From Anisakis pegreffii (taxonomy: Eukaryota > Nematoda > Chromadorea > Rhabditida > Anisakidae): a DNA stretch of 64,000 nucleotides. Shown here one piece after another: positions 1 to 13,900 of this stretch. The translations under genes were made by a program, and so were the position numbers. Below the pieces are notes generated by a model, which was not told the origin of the DNA, made no database searches, and saw only the letters and a program-made list of their open reading frames with translations. Position 1 is the stretch's first letter. The number at the start of each line of letters is the position of its first letter. Location of the stretch: the NCBI GenBank assembly GCA_035041965.1, contig JAPYMA010001526.1, forward strand, positions 144,537 through 208,536, read 5' to 3'.

Positions 1-680
1 CTAATAAACGCAATCGCCTTACTTTCCGATCTAGAAGCAAGTAACTGTTTATGTACAGCTTTCGTAACTTTCTGCTGGCAATGAACGCCGCACTCTTCTT
101 ACGATTAATTTATAAATCATAAACATACTAAATCACGACTCGAATAAAAATGAAACAAATCACTCCAATAATAATCTATGTGCAATTAAACAAATATGTA
201 CAATTCACCTCAAAATTATCGTCGACGGAGGAATATCTCAGTTGTAAATGTTATTTGTGTAATGCAATCGTACACATCAACAGTGACGATATTCTTCTTA
301 AAATTTAACTAGTGCAGAGGTGAGAATAATAATAATTATTACAGCAATATTAATAAATCTAAATACTAATCGCTAAATAACGATAAGCAAAAATATCAAT
401 CACTCAAATAACATTGAAATGTATAAAATTGGAATATGAAGGAATTTTGAGAAGATATGAAACTTTATGGGCGTTTAATGAAAACGTTTGGGGAGGTATT
501 AAAGTACTGTAACGATCAGTCAATTTTATGTGGGTTTTATGGATATTGAAAACGGATGTGTTTTGTTAAGTAAATATCGAATGATGAGGGGTAACGCAAA
601 TAAAAATTATTTGTTTATCTTTAAGATTTTAGAATGTCACAAATGTAATCTGAATGTGGCATTAGTAATCATGAATACGA

Positions 681-842
681 AATAATAATATTAAATAAGT
701 AGTAATATTAAATGAATAATAATAACACGAATAATAATATTAAATAAGCAATAATATTAAATGAATAATAATAACAAGAATAATAACATTAAATAAGCAA
801 TAATATTAAATGAATAATAATAACAAGAATAATAACATTCAA
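681..842. repeat. 49-bp tandem repeat, about 3.3 copies
   Basis: A 49-base AT-only-like unit beginning AATAATAATATTAAATAAG is repeated three times with one or two substitutions per copy. A partial fourth copy ends near 842. It lies in non-coding DNA and looks like a minisatellite. Confidence 0.8.
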
Positions 843-1432
843 GGAACATGAGTGACTGCGATAATGAGAGTTTATGACGTTCAGTAACAATAGTATCAAT
901 AAAAGTAAGATTAGTAGTCACTTTTCAGTGTCAGTATGTGTAGGGTAATGAGGTATAATGGAAGATGAATATTGACTGATGTCGAAATTGAAAGAGTTGG
1001 TGTAATGATACAATCATGACTTGAAGTTAATGTCTTGAACTAAGCCGTTCAGTAGCCAAGTGCCTGGAGTGTGGGTGCTGAGACAGCTGCCACAACAATA
1101 ACACGAAGTGGATTGGGATTCTGTCGGATGTTTTGATTAGTTGCATGGATAAAAGGAGTTGGGAATGAGTAAATGAGTGGTTTTGATGCAGTGACAAATT
1201 ATGGTCGGAGTTTTGCTTTGGTTTATGGAATGAGCTGGAAGGTAGAATGATGACGAAGCAACGTAGTCTATTCTTTTATTGTTGACGTGACTGGTGTTTT
1301 TGTCGTGATTTCATTTACAGTCATTACTGTTGTCATTGTAATGGTTGTCTTTCTTCTGTTGTCATTATTACTCAACAACCACCTCCTTAAGATACTTTCT
1401 GCTGTCGCGAATCGATGAAGATGACACTGAAT

Positions 1433-1525
1433 GAATCATCATACTTACACGTAAACACATTCAATGACTCATAATACTTACACGTAAACACATTCAACGA
1501 CTCATCATACTTACAAACGTGTATT
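1433..1525. repeat. 33-bp tandem repeat, about 2.7 copies
   Basis: A unit of about 33 bases containing CATACTTACACGTAAACACA occurs twice and is followed by a truncated third copy. The region is non-coding. Confidence 0.7.
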
Positions 1526-4500
1526 ACTCATCACGTTTGTCTAAAGTAATAACTATTCACCTCGTTGTACAACCGCTATACAAGTCTTTGCTGTAATATC
1601 AATGATATTTATATCAATTTTCATGCCAAATGTCACATGAAGTTAACGTTGTTCATGTGAACTAATTAAAGGAGAAGATGAGCAGTAACAAGTGGATTTT
1701 TAGGAATTACAGCAACGGATAACGATGAGGATGGATTATACGGATGGGCATAATAATATTCAGTGGATGGATATAATTTCTAACGGAGTGATCAATTTTA
1801 CAGGATGGAAAAAGAAGAGAAGGAAATGAAATTGACAAATGAATGCTCCGTTCTAGGATAAATAGTGACTATAGTATTTGGATAGCAGAGGATAAAACTA
1901 ACAACAAAGTAGTGATCGAAACCGGCCGTCTGTCCTCTATTCTTATTTCCTCATTTTAGACTGATTCATCGCATGGACTGGTATTTCTCAGAGCGGGTAA
2001 ATTGCCCTTGGGAGTAATGAGTGCAACTGTGGGCGTGAATGGACTTGTCCATACATTTCAATTCTTTCATAGCCGACGAATGTTTTTTCATTGTTAATTG
2101 CTGTAGTTGATAAATAAAGTCCGTTTCGTTTCAGAATTTTAACATCAGAGGACTTTGCGGACTACGTTTCGATTTCCTTTCGAAATTCTGCGTGAAAGCA
2201 ATGAGGGGGAGGGATAATAACGTCCTGCCGGACTATTGTGATGCAGCTTCACTAGCATAGACGCACGAACAAATCAGAGCATTTGGAATAACGAAGATCC
2301 GGATTATGCACAGATGTGAGCATTCAGTTTTCAATCAACCAACTCCAATTTGTGTATCCAAATGGACCCACCTGCATCATTCGTTCAGTTTAATTGATTT
2401 TATCATAACAAGACAACTTACATTAATGAATAACTGAAGTGAACAGGCCGATAAATAACGAAACAACAGCCTGAATCAAACGGGTCTGACCAACGGCTTA
2501 TGATTCAGGGTTCTTATGGCTTAAGTATAACCAAGATTATATACATCCGGAATTATCAATCAATCGAACTCAATTGATCGAAGTTCAATATGAGCAATTG
2601 CACGCTATTCGGCTATTTAATGGGACAGTTAATGAAGTGCGATTCAGAGCAAAGCCGAAGCGAGCTGAGATAAACAAATGCTGTCTCATCACTTATACAC
2701 GCATATCAAAGAACAGATCGATACAAGCTTGTTGTTGTTTTTGATACGTTCGCGAGACAGATATTAGCAAAAGGTGATGAGGAGAGCGATTGGATACATC
2801 CACTCGATATATTTATATCGCTGTTCGATGTGCATGTATTGACGTTTGACGTCAAACGATTTTTCATATCTTTTTCAAGATCAAAAGAGTGTATTCCCAC
2901 TTAACACGAGTGAATTTGATCATTCGGTGAGAAAGAAGGCTGAACGTGGAAAAGAAGTGAAAATGATACAATAGAAATGCTGAGCTTTGTTTTTGAAAAC
3001 TCAAAAAACATTTTGATCATCTGACGAAAACAGAAATAAATCTGAAACTTAGAATTTGAAAAATTTGTATAAAACCAAAATAAACATGACGATAAATCAC
3101 TCAGCTTCGTTGTTATGCATTTGAAAAAAATCTTGAATTGTGATGGAATATCAGCGGGAATGAGAAAGAATGTGAACTGGAACGAAAATGAAACGGACAA
3201 TGTGCTGTGGAATGCAGATTAATGGATGGAGTGATATAAAAAAACGAAGCTTTATGAAGCTAACTTGGACAACGTGCGGATTTTGCTCGAAAAAACAATT
3301 GGAACATCTCAGTTGAAGTGAGAATCATTGACACTTCGGAAATAATTTCTAGCTTGATGTTCTGGATCATCTGGAGCAATAACTCAAGAGAGAGGGATAA
3401 GCCTAGCTGTGAGATGGATCCGTGAACTCTGAAATTTGTTGAATTCATTCGCTTTTTTTAAATCTTTCGATGTGCTTTTCATCTGTTCTCTTGTTGCTTT
3501 TTCTCGATGACGTTTTCTGCTGTTCGATGAACAGTTAAAACTGAACTCTCACTAGTGTTTGCACGGGATCCCAGGATCTCGGAACTTCGACTTTTGAATC
3601 GTGATCCCGAGATTTCGAGATTGATAAAGCAATTTATTTGGTATAAATTTGGTAGTATACCCATCTTGAATCAAGCATTAATCATTCCTAGCTCATTTAT
3701 ATGCAGTCATATTTGATGTTGTTGCATAATTTTTAACGTTTCTGAGAGCTGTTCTCAAATTTCACTGAAGTGAGTTTTATTCAAAAGATTCTTTCTGTCT
3801 TTTATAAACTTCGTTCTTGTGCAAAAAAACAAAAGCTCACTCAGGAACAACTGTAAATTCAGCAACTTTCACTTGATATAAGAAACTTGTCACACTTTAT
3901 CAACAATGGGATTTCCAGTGAAAGCAAACGTACTGAATCCATTTTCATAATAGAATATAAAAGTAACTCTGTTACGCGCTGAGAAATCAAAACAATCATT
4001 TGAAGACTGTTTAATAATTTAAAGATTGTTGAACAGCTGCTTTATTAATTTTTAATATGTGATCGCAAAAAATCATCCAATCGCAATTTAATCTATACAT
4101 GAATTGTAATTGTTCCGTACTGTGCTTTTTTGTTGTGTTCTGTTGAATAATTTGTTGAACAAACTGTATTCTAATCACATTGCTTCAAAAAGAACATGTT
4201 GAACATGTCACTGCAAAAGTTGTTCAATCCCTGGATCGACGTGGGCTTGAAAGACGATGCTGAGATTGAGAAATGATCCACATTCTGCAAACACTACTGA
4301 CACCTACTAGCGATCCGAGTTGATCTTACAAATTGAGGGGTTTGTCTTGAATTTGAGGTTCTCATCCAAGGCTCTTGAGAATCTGAGGTTATGCTCTGCT
4401 CAATGGTCATATAACATCAAAGGTTGTTGAGTAAATCTGATTGTACTGATCACCCGAAGATGATATACTTCGAAATATGAGGCCCGATGGCAATTATCAC

Positions 4501-5036
4501 GCCAATTTTGGACAAATGTATGGATTTCTTCAAAGCTTGAAATCTTTGTTCAGCAACGTCTCTCGACCTGAAGTGTTTCTCAGTGCGACATCAGAATTTA
4601 CCACGCAAGCTTGCGTATAATGATGCTTTGAAGATGACAATCGTCGGCATATACTCATATGCACGATATACTACCGTACTTTGTCCGAACGCAATTCATG
4701 CAACGAACTCTTCAAAACGCTCGTTTTGTTTTTCTGTTTTGATGTCTTTTTTTGTTTACGATGAAGGATTGGTTGTTATTGTGATGTGGAAATGTGACTT
4801 TTGCGATTAGATCCAGTTCGGTTATCTTGTAAACAAGTCATTTTATCCATTTTGCGATCTCGTGCATATTTCGGTGTGAAACGAAATGGAATTGATCTGA
4901 TGTTGCGTGTTTTTGTTGGAATCATGTGTTATTTTGCTGAAGTTAAGGCGTTGTAATTGGTGCATTAAGTTTAATTCGATGTTAAAATATGGTTTCGTTG
5001 CAGTTTATCATTGGCTAGGTTATGTCAATCAGCCGA

Positions 5037-7128
5037 ATGAGCGTCACGGGCTCAGTTTCGGCCTTGCGCACCCCTTCAAACAGAAGTTAGTTGTGTGGCT
5101 TAATTTTTGTTTAAGTAAGCATTCAGTTGCTCGATTTATTCTATGTGTGTTTTGTAGCCGACGATTCGGCATCACCGCAGCCTCGTCGTCTAGAGGTCGT
5201 TTCAAAACAAGCTACCAAAGTCACCGCCATATCGACTCGACTGGAATGGAAAATTGATCAGGTGATTATTCTTTTTACCAATGTTTAAAGCAATTCGATT
5301 CATTTGTTGTTGTATTTCAGTTTGAAAAATTGATGAAATTGTTCAAAAATGGTCACAACTTGATCAGTAAACAGTTCGGTTGCCCGCAGGCGCCGACAGT
5401 TACTTGGGAATTACACGTTTACCCGAATGGAAAAAGAGAGGAAGATGCTGGAAATGTATCCTTCTTCTTGAGACAAGTCGGACTTCAAGTTAGTTTCACT
5501 TACTTGGCTGGATACGGTTTGTTTATTTGGAGAGTTGAAAGTGTGGTCGTGAAATTTGAATTATTGCAGCGTGGTGAAGAGCCAATAATGACCGAATTTC
5601 AAATATATGCACTTGATGCGAACACGTTAAGAGTGAGTGTGTGTCGTGATACGAAAGATTTCACCAATCAACAAGGACGTGGCAAATTCCAGGTTATTTC
5701 TTTGAAAATTGAGATGCTGCCTGCTGAATTGGATCTTCGATGTGAGTGTTTCAATTTGTCGATAATTCAGGTATCGCGTGAGAAGATGATGGCAGCATTG
5801 AAACCTGACGGAGCGTTGTTATTAATTTGTGAAGTGGAATATTTCCCGCCGGGATCGAAGATTAGTGTGGAACAAGCGGTGGAGCCAGAGCAGAGTGACG
5901 ATTATGAGGAGAAGAGTGAATTGTCAATTCGAGATGCTCTGAAGGAGATGTTGGACAGCGAGTTGTTTGCAGATTGTTGTATTAAGGTGAGTGGTGATTT
6001 TATTTTTGTGAATTGTATCGGTATGCTGTCATCTTAATAGATTCAAAGCACTCTCAGTTGATTAATGTTGTTTGTTAGAGGTCACATTAGTTTGATGTTT
6101 AAAGGTTGGTAACAAGACCCTTCGGGCGCATCGTTGCATATTGGGTCAGCATTCCGAAGTGTTTCGGTCGATGTTTGCACAGGAGTCTATGCTGGAAGCA
6201 CAAAAAGGAGTTATTGATATTCAGGACTGCAGGTTTGAACCGGTATGTCTCTTTCATTCAGACTTCAAATCGAATTTGCTCCACTTACATACAATTAACC
6301 TTACATTTTTCTATTTGGTTTTTTCATTTGTGAAATTTAGCCACAGCTGACTAAACAAGTGTTCTGATGCTTGTAACTGGAATTTAAGGTGCGCGCGATG
6401 ATAGACTACATATATACGGGATCGACGGAGCTTGTGGAAGGCTATGCAGAGGATGTGCTTGCGATAGCGGATAAATACGCGATATTGCCACTGAAAGAGC
6501 AGTGTGAACGTTACCTGGCCACCACAATCAACAGCAAGAACGTTGCCTCTACTGCGGTCTTCGCCGATACGTTTTCTGCATCGATTCTTAGACAGGTTTG
6601 TGCTAACGTTGAGCGTAACGCTCACCTGCTTTAGCTAATTCTTTAAGTGAGACTGAATGCAGAATCGATTTTTGATTAATGTGATGATAAGCATTTAGTT
6701 ATTTAATCAACTCTTTACGATTTTATTCTTCTCTGTTATCACCAATGTCATATCCCTCATTCTTCTTTCCGCGCAGCTAACGGTAATAGCGTTGGAAATC
6801 GTGTGTCTTTAACGTGGATTCAGCGATAATGAGTTACTGTTTAAAGGCATGTACTCGTTATATGATGGCACATCACCGAGATGTATTGCGATCAGCTGAA
6901 TGGAAGCAAATGAAACGAGAACGGAGTGAACTGGCGAATGATCTGCTGGAATCAGTTCTGTCCGGAGATGCATCAAGTTCTGGCACAGCCTCTGGCAGTG
7001 GCTCGTTATCGGATTGTTCTCTATGCAACTCGGACGACCCTTCGTGCTCGTCGCTTCCTGGATCATCTAATTCTTTGCATGACTCACGTCCAATCCTTAG
7101 AAAACGACTTCGAAAAACGTTGAGATGA
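5037..7128 (+). CDS. bath-42: MATH and BTB/POZ domain protein (BATH-42/SPOP type Cullin-3 adaptor)
   Basis: Eight exons: 5037-5085, 5158-5261, 5321-5488, 5570-5692, 5771-5986, 6105-6242, 6389-6595 and 6847-7128. All phases agree and give 428 residues. A MATH domain (about 40-175) includes LEWKIDQFEKL and FFLRQVGL. A BTB domain (about 200-320) includes LFADCCIK, LRAHRCILGQHSEVFRSMF and VRAMIDYIYTGSTEL, followed by a BACK-like segment. The tail is Ser/Gly-rich and ends in a basic KRLRKTLR, a possible nuclear signal. In this family MATH binds substrates and BTB binds Cullin-3, so a ubiquitin-ligase adaptor role is inferred. The first exon (MSVTGSVSALRT) was chosen because its donor at 5086 is in phase 1 and restores the frame of exon 2; it is the least certain part. 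Orthology to C. elegans bath-42 is inferred from the family. Confidence 0.87.
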
Positions 7129-8074
7129 ATGGCATTATTATTGTGTACTCTGCAATTGATAGTTCGTTTATTCCATTCAATACGCGTATGATGCATATTT
7201 TATTTTATTTGTTTGTCTTTATTATTTCTATTTTAAGACCACATTTACGGGCCATGCACTTCATGATATAGTTTGTGTTGTTGCTTATTTGTTTTCATTT
7301 TGTTTTCCGATCATTCATTTCGTTTGACAGTCAACAAACACTTTTCATGTACAATATCAACTCAACTTTGTTTTACTGTTATTATTCGGTATTCACCGAA
7401 ACTTTTGTAAGTTTGAATATGAGGCGGTGGGGACGATTCATCTCTTAAAACAGTGTTCAATAGGGTAGAGTGTAAAGCCGACGATTATGAATAATTTGAA
7501 ACGGAATCGCGAATCAACATATATAATATATATATATTGTTTGCATATGTTTATGTGTCCATGTGTACTGTTGTGATGATCTGTTGTTTACATCATCAGT
7601 TTTATTTGTTGTATATCATTTGCATTGAATGTTTGATTTATTGTTGACTTGATTTATTTCTCATTAATGGAATGAATATTTAACAAAGTATTTTAATCGT
7701 ATCTACCTACATGAAACATATTGTTATCATCATTTATTTGAATTCGATGCACTCTCATACAAAATTTCATCTGAATGCAACGGTTCTTAGTGTTATCACT
7801 AATAAAAGTGTCATAAAATGATTTTTATCACACTGAAACAATGAGAAGTGCATCACAGATCGACAGATACATGCAGTATGATGATAATCTATGCGAGAAT
7901 TATGCTTTTATTGGATCGATAAATTGTTGAAGAATAAATCTTGTGAAGTTTGTAAATGATGAATGCTTCTAGCTGGATGAAATCCGGTACGATTGATTCT
8001 ATCTGCTCTAATGAAATCATGGTTCATTTTCACTGAACGATGAGGTATTCTAATAAAGTGTTTATAAATAAGAG
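7129..8074. other. Intergenic, 3' UTR of MATH-BTB gene and upstream region of the 5-phosphatase gene
   Basis: AT-rich, with short poly-T tracts and several AATAAA-like sites (for example near 7800). An alternating TA run lies near 7521-7540. No exon with coding character was found. Confidence 0.6.
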
Positions 8075-9998
8075 ATGAGTACGGATACATGGCGAATCGT
8101 CTGCATCACTTACAATATAAACGCTCGTCAAACAGAAAGTGATCAGATCTATCAATTGCTCGATCAGGAAGATGTGGGCAATTCAGATATTTGTGCTATT
8201 GCCTTACAGGTATTCACTCTTTAATGAATATGTGATTAACATTTATGAGCATTTTGGAATCTGCTCGTTACATTTCTCACGTGTACTGTCACGTTGGAGT
8301 GTGTAAAGGTCCGGTGGCTAGATGAGGTAACTTCAGTGGACGGTATCGTGTGCATTTACTATCCGAAAGATAGACCAATATACAGTGGTGTTCGGAAGGG
8401 AATTCTTCCCGTAGGTGCGGGCAAGTTTTCAGTCCGTATGGGTGCATCCATGGGAAGGGGATTGCGAAGTGCAGAGTTGGTGAGTAGATGAGTGACTGTC
8501 ATCAGTGATCACATGCAGAGCATATATCATGCAATCTTCTAGGAGTTATCTCATTCGGAATTGTTCGGAACAGTTCCATCAGAAGTGACATGGCAGTCCA
8601 ACTTTACAGCGTGGATGATTGCAAATGGACGTTGTTTGGTGGGCAAACAGTCATCTGCGTCGAATTTATTGCTGGTGTTCGCCAGGTTGCATCTGTTTAG
8701 ATGGATCGATAAGATTGACTCGAAATGTAGTAGATCTTCGTTTGGTGGATTGACTGGACATAAAGGGACGTTGGCGTTGAGGATACTTCTCAAGGTATTG
8801 GCTTTCCGGGGGATTTGGAGACTGAGATTGCGATTCAAATGATGCTTAAAAAAAACCGTATGATAAGATAAGGTAATGATCAGGATGAAAGTTGGTTGGT
8901 ATTCGCATCATCGCATTTATTACCGCATACTGATGGTTATGAAGCGCGTTGCTTGCAATATGGATATGGGAAGGCGGCGATTTTCGAGGATATCACTGAT
9001 AATGGACATGCGATTATGTGGCTTGGCGATATGAATTGGCGTGTTGATGCACTCAGTGCGCAGCAGATGTTTGAGTTCGTTCTCCTACTGATTGATTGAT
9101 CTTATTCACATCGAAGTTTCGAGCAGCAATAAAATGCAACTGGTTTTGCGTAAGATTCAAATCAAAAGCTGATTGTAAATCATTCCTCTGCGAGGTTTTG
9201 CATTGTGTTAATGAATTTCAGCAGATTGAATGCAGTTAAAACCGATGAAGAAATGGAGCGTCTAGTGGATGAAGTTGATCAGTTGCATAGAGCACAACGC
9301 GATAATAAAGCCTTCACCGATTTTCGTGAAGCCCCAATACATTTTGCACCAACTTATCGCATTCTCGTCAGTGTTCTCTTCATTTACTCATTTCGAATTC
9401 ATAACCTGAATTAAACACATGCCGTGTTGGAATCGAATGAGTATCACTGCAAAGTGAAGTATGATTTCAGGTTGGACGAACAAGGTTCGATGCAGAACGG
9501 GTACCGTCCTGGTGCGATCGTATTTTGTACCGAGGCGAACGTTTAGAGTGTTTGCGATATTCAGATAACCGCTTAATCACGATATCGGATCATTTCCCCG
9601 TGTGTGCGCAGTTCAATTTCCATTTAGTGACAGCCCAGCGAAGCACCACTCAAACGACCCCTCAGTGGAATATCGAGTTCGAAGCGATACCTCGTTGGTT
9701 CAGTGTGGTGCCGTTCACGTGTCGATTCTCGTTCCGCAACAAATTCTGGCAAAGGTTCGGTTCCTATCGCGACTGGGTCGGTGTATTCCCGTCGCAGCTT
9801 CCTGATCCGAGTCGTCCACTGCATTGGCTCTATGCGGTGATGTGCTATGAAAGCGTTATCGGTGCTAGAACGTTGAATGTCGCTGAATTTTCATGCTTAG
9901 CACCCGGAGCGTACAGACTCGGCTATTGGAGTGTTACGCAGAACTGCCTTCAGGGCATTTCGAATCCCTTCGAAATCGAACATCTTTCCTCATCATAA
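8075..9998 (+). CDS. Inositol polyphosphate 5-phosphatase with C-terminal SKICH-like domain (INPP5K/INPP5J type)
   Basis: Exons 8075-8209, 8543-8794, 8884-9074, 9222-9366 and 9471-9998 give 416 residues with consistent phases. The catalytic-domain landmarks appear in order: ITYNINAR; AIALQELSHSE (the family's Q-E motif); FGGLTGHKG; ASSHLLPH; WLGDMNWRVD; APTYR; RVPSWCDRILY; and ISDHFPV. The last 110 residues (IPRWFSVVPF, DWVGVFPSQLPD, YRLGYWSV) resemble a SKICH domain, which in INPP5K and INPP5J mediates membrane targeting. The enzyme should remove the 5-phosphate from phosphoinositides or soluble inositol phosphates. The start ATG at 8075 lies five codons before the first catalytic strand, so no N-terminal extension is present. 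A possible 171-base cassette exon lies at 8309-8479 (separate entry). C. elegans inpp-1 is the probable counterpart, which I could not check. Confidence 0.87.
8309..8479 (+). other. Candidate in-frame cassette exon of the 5-phosphatase gene
   Basis: A 171-base stretch (57 codons, no stop) is flanked by a GTAAAG acceptor and a GTGAGT donor. It starts and ends in phase 0, exactly matching the neighbouring exons. It begins VRWLDEVTSVDG and ends GRGLRSAEL. It is clearly less AT-rich than the flanking introns. Inclusion would insert 57 residues between AIALQ and ELSHSEL, in the middle of the catalytic motif. It could be an alternative exon or a chance open intron segment. Confidence 0.4.
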
Positions 9999-10951
9999 TC
10001 CTTTTTATTCACTATAATATATCCTCGATAGTGTCCGGCCGTTGTTCTTTTCATTCACCGTTCGGTCTGCTCTCATTGTCAGTGAATTTTTGGCGTTTGC
10101 TTCGTAATTCCTGCGTTTCTATTGTCTATTGTTCTATTGTTTTAAACTAGTTATCAGGTGTGCATAAACGCATAGATATCTCAGTTTTTGGTGTTTGCTT
10201 CGAGCATTAATCTGTTTAAACCAATGATATTAATATAAGCCAAATATCTTCATTATATTAGCCAAGTATCTTTATCGTCGTCATCAAATGGAATTGATAG
10301 TGCTATCTGATTTGATCACGCGAATGTCATTCTGATATTGTTATTGCATTTGGAACTCGTTTTTTGGTGGAAATCGATATTGATATTGATGTGTGTACGG
10401 TTTTGTTGTAAGAGTATGTGTTGTATTTTATGGATACACTCGTGTTGTATTGAATAAAGAATCGTTATAATCGTATTGATAGGGTACTGATGATCAATAG
10501 CATTCATTATGAGCAGTAGTTTTTTTGATTGCTGCTGTGATTTCAGTGTCCTTTGGTTGGAACTACCAATATTGAATATTGAACTGATCGGATTGCATTT
10601 ACATATACGACCATATGGTATAATCGCAACGTTTCAGATAGGTCAGATGCTTAACTGAATGAGTTCCTCTTGTTGCGTTCAATTCCTCTCATTAAGTCAA
10701 TTTTCACTCTTTTCGATGTTTATCTCGAAGCTGATATCAGGCTCTATCACATTCTATCAAAAACTGATAAGCAAACCTGGGCCTAGTGATCGTCTGAAGA
10801 GGAGACAACTCAAAATATGAGATCCGTTACGTCAATTGAGCACATCTGCGGAGCAGTTGGCAGTGGATTGCATTGTAATGCTAGTCAAGTAGACGTTGTT
10901 ATTATGTTTGTTAAGTGAACGTAAACAACGAGCGACTGCAGCGGAAACGGA
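9999..10951. other. Intergenic region between 5-phosphatase and eak-7 genes
   Basis: No coding structure was recognised. It contains AT-rich sequence and probably the eak-7 promoter near the right end. Confidence 0.6.
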
Positions 10952-13900
10952 ATGGGTGCGGAATCAAGTAAAGGTCAGAAGGGAAGAATTGATAAGGATG
11001 ACAGAAATGACGAAACGTTGCGTGATCGCAGAATTGTGGTTGCGTTTGAGTCGTTAGCGAATGGTAGTGATAGCATCAACTGTAAACACTTCACGGTAAT
11101 TGCTTATTGGTTCGATTTTGAGTTTGTCTTTTTTGTTGCTTTATCAACACTGACTTTACATTGTATAGTACATCGTAGCATGCAAACTGTACATGGATAT
11201 AAAAATTGATAAACGATCATCATATTTCAGTGGTAACAATTAAAAGTGACGCAAATATTCACAATGAGAACGATTCAAAAACAGCTTGAGATAGCAGATG
11301 CCTCCCCTCTCTGTGTTCGATATGCAGTTAAAGACACGTGCAAATGTGCTGCTGTAAATTGAAAAGCGTAATCAAATCAAATGCACTCATCGATTGTCAT
11401 TATTCAGTTCAATCTAAAAGAGCAAATAACCACAATATGATACAATTCAATATTTTCACATCACATTATTCAACGACTTCACATTCGTTTGCAATAATAA
11501 TAATATACAATTATAACACTGTTGCATCCCTCTTTTTTCAAACTCATTTCCTGTTAAAAATTAGGGTCACTTACCTGCATTTGTGCTATTCTCCAGCTTC
11601 CTCGCTTTACTTTTGGTTTTATTGGGTGAGGTGATGCTATCTTCCTTATTGATTTCATTATTATTATCACTGATATCGACATTATTACTATTAAGATCAC
11701 TATTGCAACAATTGAAACCATTGGATAGAGATGACGGCGTGACAATATTGAATTTATCGAGTTGAATTTGGTGCTGTTGCTTGAGGGTGTCGAGCTCGAG
11801 TAGGCGTTTTTGTAGTTCGATTTGCTTGAGTTTTTGATCGATTCTTGCATTTTCGATAGCGATCAGCTTGAGTTGATGTTCGGCACGAGCATTCTGGAGT
11901 TGTTGAGAGAGTAGACACCGTTGAATTCTGGACGTTTCATCGAGATGCGCGGTCAGGTCCAGAGTCGGACCATTTGACACTCCTAGCCCTGATGATTCCT
12001 CCATCTCGGGCTCAGGAGTGGGCGTGCACCCATCTGCACCATCCGCATTGCTGGAAATTTTAATAATAATGAGGTTTATTCGATGCATGTGAATGACACG
12101 AACACATTTTGAAATGAAACTGTGCATCGGAAATAAAGGTGAATCACTGTCTAGATTCAGTAAATTCATGCGTCTAATTTCAATTCAAAACGCAATAACG
12201 CACCTATTTTCAAAGGAGTCATTAGAAGTGGCACGATGTTGTCGTAATAAGAAATCGACGTATTCAGTTTGCGGGTCGTTCACTGAACCCGATTCATCGG
12301 CATTGTTGTTCGACGAGCTGGATGCAGTAGAGCATTGAGGTATTACCGTACTCAGCAGTTCTGCTGCAGGACTCAACGGTCGTCTGTGTGCACGTCTGCT
12401 ATTGCCGATTATTTTCTTCATATAATCCCTGAACTTCACTTCATTTACCTTTTCAAATCCTTTCACAAATCATTACGCCAGTAAAATTCTATCAATGATT
12501 AGCAAAAATTGCGTTCAAATTTGCAATACGAACCGTAACTTTTGCTCGATCTCCACAGTGGTTCTTTCGACGACGCCGAACGCAGTCAGTTCAACTGCCC
12601 ATTTTTCCAATAAGCGCTGTCGGCCGTGTTTTGCATCACCTCGAGTGGCTGCCGTGAATCCCTGATTTTTGTCGTAGATATGAAGATATTCTTTTCATTG
12701 CACACATCAATACGCATTCGTTTTGGATTAATCGCAAGGATAAAAGCAATTATTCGAAATTTGCGTGCAAACGTTCAAGTGAACAGAAATTCTGAAGGTG
12801 ACTCACTCGATTGTATTCATCAACATTCTCAACATAAGCCCTTGCCAGATGCATCCTTTCCGGTGCCGTGAAATTTGGTTTCCTTTTGGCTCGTTTCGCT
12901 GGTTGTTCAACTATCTCAGCTCTTGGGAATAACTTCTCTACAATTTTGAGGATATCACTTAGACATTGATCGCTTTCCCATTTCTTCGTAGAGTTTTCGT
13001 CTCAAGAACCGCTTGAATATTCGTGCAAGATGGAAAGTAAAATACATTCTCAACTTTCAAGGTGAATTTGGTTCAGTGAAGTAAAATTTTTTGGTTTTAA
13101 GCGAATCAAATTTAATGCCAATTCAAAATTTTCATTGATATTCAATCTGAATTGATTATTGCACTGCTGAATTTCAAAAAGCGACGAGAACGAATATTGT
13201 AACTGAAGCGAACAGGAAATGAGAGAGACAGCAGCAGCAGCAGAAAAAGAATGTGAACGTCAGTTTGCATATAAATCAATTAAAATATCCATTTGACTGA
13301 ATGAACGATAAACCGGATGTGTACGATACCTGATATTCCGGAGAGACTCTCTTTCCAGAACTGCAGCTCATCTTCCACCTCCATACTTCACGAGATTAGA
13401 TGAATATTACGAATTCTGAAATAGTTTGAATTCACTCATTATAAAATACTTTTTAGTGCTTCGATTTTGCTTTCGATTGACAGTCATTGATCGATTGATT
13501 AAAAATCATTCAGTGCAATGAGTTGGTAATTACTCTGCGATGAAAGGTGATCTGCCCTCTGTATACCTATTTGATAACGTGTTATCGAGAATTTGTGTGA
13601 TATGGCTATATTGCGATGCGCTTAGATTGCTGTCTCGAAACCATGAGCAATAATCAGGCAGCATATAAAGAGAGGGGATTTATATTATGACATTATTGAT
13701 TCTGATCGCTCATCTCAAAAATTCTGTCTCTCTCTCTTTGAAAGTAGATTATTCGCTGAAGATCAAAGTGAAGAGTATTTGGAGAAATCAGCTTCCTATT
13801 GAAGGTTCAAAATAGAATTCTGGATCTTTTAAGAAGATCCTTCGAAGAAAGCAATATTGCCAGGATCTTTTTGACGAATGTTTCAGGATCTCTTTTCAGT

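Larger units (their letters stand above)
1..5036. other. AT-rich non-coding region left of the MATH-BTB gene
   Basis: No exon chain with matching splice phases could be assembled here on either strand. The open frames are short and of low-complexity composition. Two tandem repeats (about 681-842 and 1433-1525) are annotated separately. The right part may hold the promoter and 5' leader of the MATH-BTB gene at 5037. Confidence 0.6.

Noticed and set aside
9060..9230. GC-AG intron in the 5-phosphatase gene (donor at 9063)
   Set aside because: An ordinary GT donor at 9075 gives the correct phase and a better protein.
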